The notes under the pieces are model-generated. The model worked only from the letters and a program-made list of their open reading frames with translations. It made no database searches and was not told the DNA's origin. The position numbers were made by a program, and so were the translations under genes. Positions 63,373 through 64,000 of a stretch of 64,000 nucleotides of DNA are shown here, one piece after another. Positions within the stretch are counted from its first letter, which is position 1; every line of letters starts with the position of its first letter. Origin of the DNA: CAUUJV01 sp963545565 (GTDB taxonomy: Bacteria > Actinomycetota > Actinomycetes > Actinomycetales > Bifidobacteriaceae); contig CAUUJV010000003.1 in assembly GCA_963545565.1 (NCBI GenBank), positions 62,001 through 126,000 of the forward strand. Direction: 5' to 3'.

Positions 63373-64000
63373 ATAGTGCAAATATACTGGTAACTGTTTT
63401 CTCTTTCGTTTTCATTTTTCTACAAGATAATGGATTTGTTTTTGAGATTGTGCTGTGTACTGCACTCTTCATGCTTCCTTACCACACTCGTAACAATGGA
63501 ATCGTGTGGGCTGCAACCATAGTGGTTTCACTCTTCATTTTTTCTGTCGTGTGGAATATCTTTGTACCAACCTTGATGTGGACGCAAATAGTGAAGGCAA
63601 CTCTTTTCCATGGGATTGTTTTTGTGGGAATTCTGGCAACATTACGAGTCGAATTTGATCAGGCGATATTTATCCTCGTTGCCGCAGGAACAACTCAGCA
63701 TATTGTTTTTCGCATTGCATTAGCTTTGGTGCAGGCTATTTTGCAGGAAACAGATATGTCGAAAACTATGCAGGGCATTGTCTATGCGAGCTTATTTATA
63801 CCAATTTTGGCTGTAATCTATTTCCTGGTCATCCGTCCGCTGAACATGGTGACTGTGCCCAAGATGAACAATATTTCGCTACTTTTTCTGCTCTTGGGCA
63901 TGCTGTTAGCGGTTAATGTTTTCAGTACAATTTTTGATAGTGTTGCTGATTCATTTCACCAGCGTCAAGTGTATGTGGCATTTATTCTATTTGATATTCT
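63366..64000 (+). CDS. Sensor histidine kinase-like membrane protein (partial)
   Basis: The window ends after about 211 codons, all hydrophobic, with five or six membrane helices (ILVTVFSFVFIFL, IVWAATIVVSLFIFSVVW and on). The start overlaps the LytTR regulator by 7 bp. This is the plan of AgrC/GHKL-type sensor kinases paired with LytTR regulators; the kinase domain would lie beyond the window, so the assignment rests on topology and position. Confidence 0.6.
   Translation, partial: MVDSANILVTVFSFVFIFLQDNGFVFEIVLCTALFMLPYHTRNNGIVWAATIVVSLFIFSVVWNIFVPTLMWTQIVKATLFHGIVFVGILATLRVEFDQAIFILVAAGTTQHIVFRIALALVQAILQETDMSKTMQGIVYASLFIPILAVIYFLVIRPLNMVTVPKMNNISLLFLLLGMLLAVNVFSTIFDSVADSFHQRQVYVAFILFDI

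Overview
The window is a piece of a low-GC Bifidobacteriaceae chromosome carrying one high-GC mobile element. The family is inferred from a bifidobacterial-type iron operon end, a fused RmlC-RmlD protein, a eukaryote-like UTP-glucose-1-phosphate uridylyltransferase, a GH25 lysozyme with C-terminal DUF5648-type repeats, the rpsF-ssb-rpsR-rplI order and an IclR regulator divergent from leuCD. The backbone looks AT-rich for a Bifidobacterium sensu stricto, so a genus such as Alloscardovia or Gardnerella is possible; the genus is not settled by the sequence.

Layout. 1-4217: distal end of an iron/flavin operon (DUF2318 protein, two FtsX-like permeases, ATPase, FMN-binding lipoprotein). 4239-8935: two amino acid permeases around a Gln/Pro-rich membrane-anchored protein. 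8936-10850: an AlbA_2/HATPase regulator bracketed by arrays of TAGGAA-type inverted repeats. 11186-27421: a 16.2 kb, visibly GC-richer integrative and mobilizable element in the 3' end of tRNA-Ser(GGA). It has a 15 bp att repeat at each end, a tyrosine integrase, an excisionase, a Rep-like ATPase, MobC plus a MOB(P)-type relaxase, an RP4-like oriT candidate, a BrnT/BrnA toxin-antitoxin pair, a PBECR4-like nuclease, and a type I restriction-modification system whose specificity gene is split into converging halves joined by an inverted repeat.

27899-48856: cell-surface region with GH25 lysozyme, large membrane proteins, rmlB, rmlCD, a glycosyltransferase, rmlA, a Wzm/Wzt exporter, a 1359-residue multi-domain glycosyltransferase, a galactofuranosyltransferase-like enzyme, UDP-glucose pyrophosphorylase and UDP-galactopyranose mutase. 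Together these would make dTDP-rhamnose, UDP-glucose and UDP-galactofuranose, polymerise a rhamnose/galactofuranose-containing polysaccharide and export it. 49043-50892: rpsF-ssb-rpsR-rplI. 51262-55715: GtrA protein, MIF-like tautomerase, histidine phosphatase, DUF805 protein and an orphan ABC permease. 55844-57655: gltX followed by tRNA-Glu and tRNA-Gln. 57718-62556: metallophosphoesterase, IclR regulator, leuC and leuD. 62665-64000: a LytTR response regulator and the start of its likely sensor kinase.

Most interesting signals: the apparently invertible hsdS locus; the att sites with the displaced native tRNA terminator; the RP4-like oriT; the operator arrays around the AlbA_2 regulator; and the internally duplicated giant glycosyltransferase with one domain lacking its metal-binding acidic motif.
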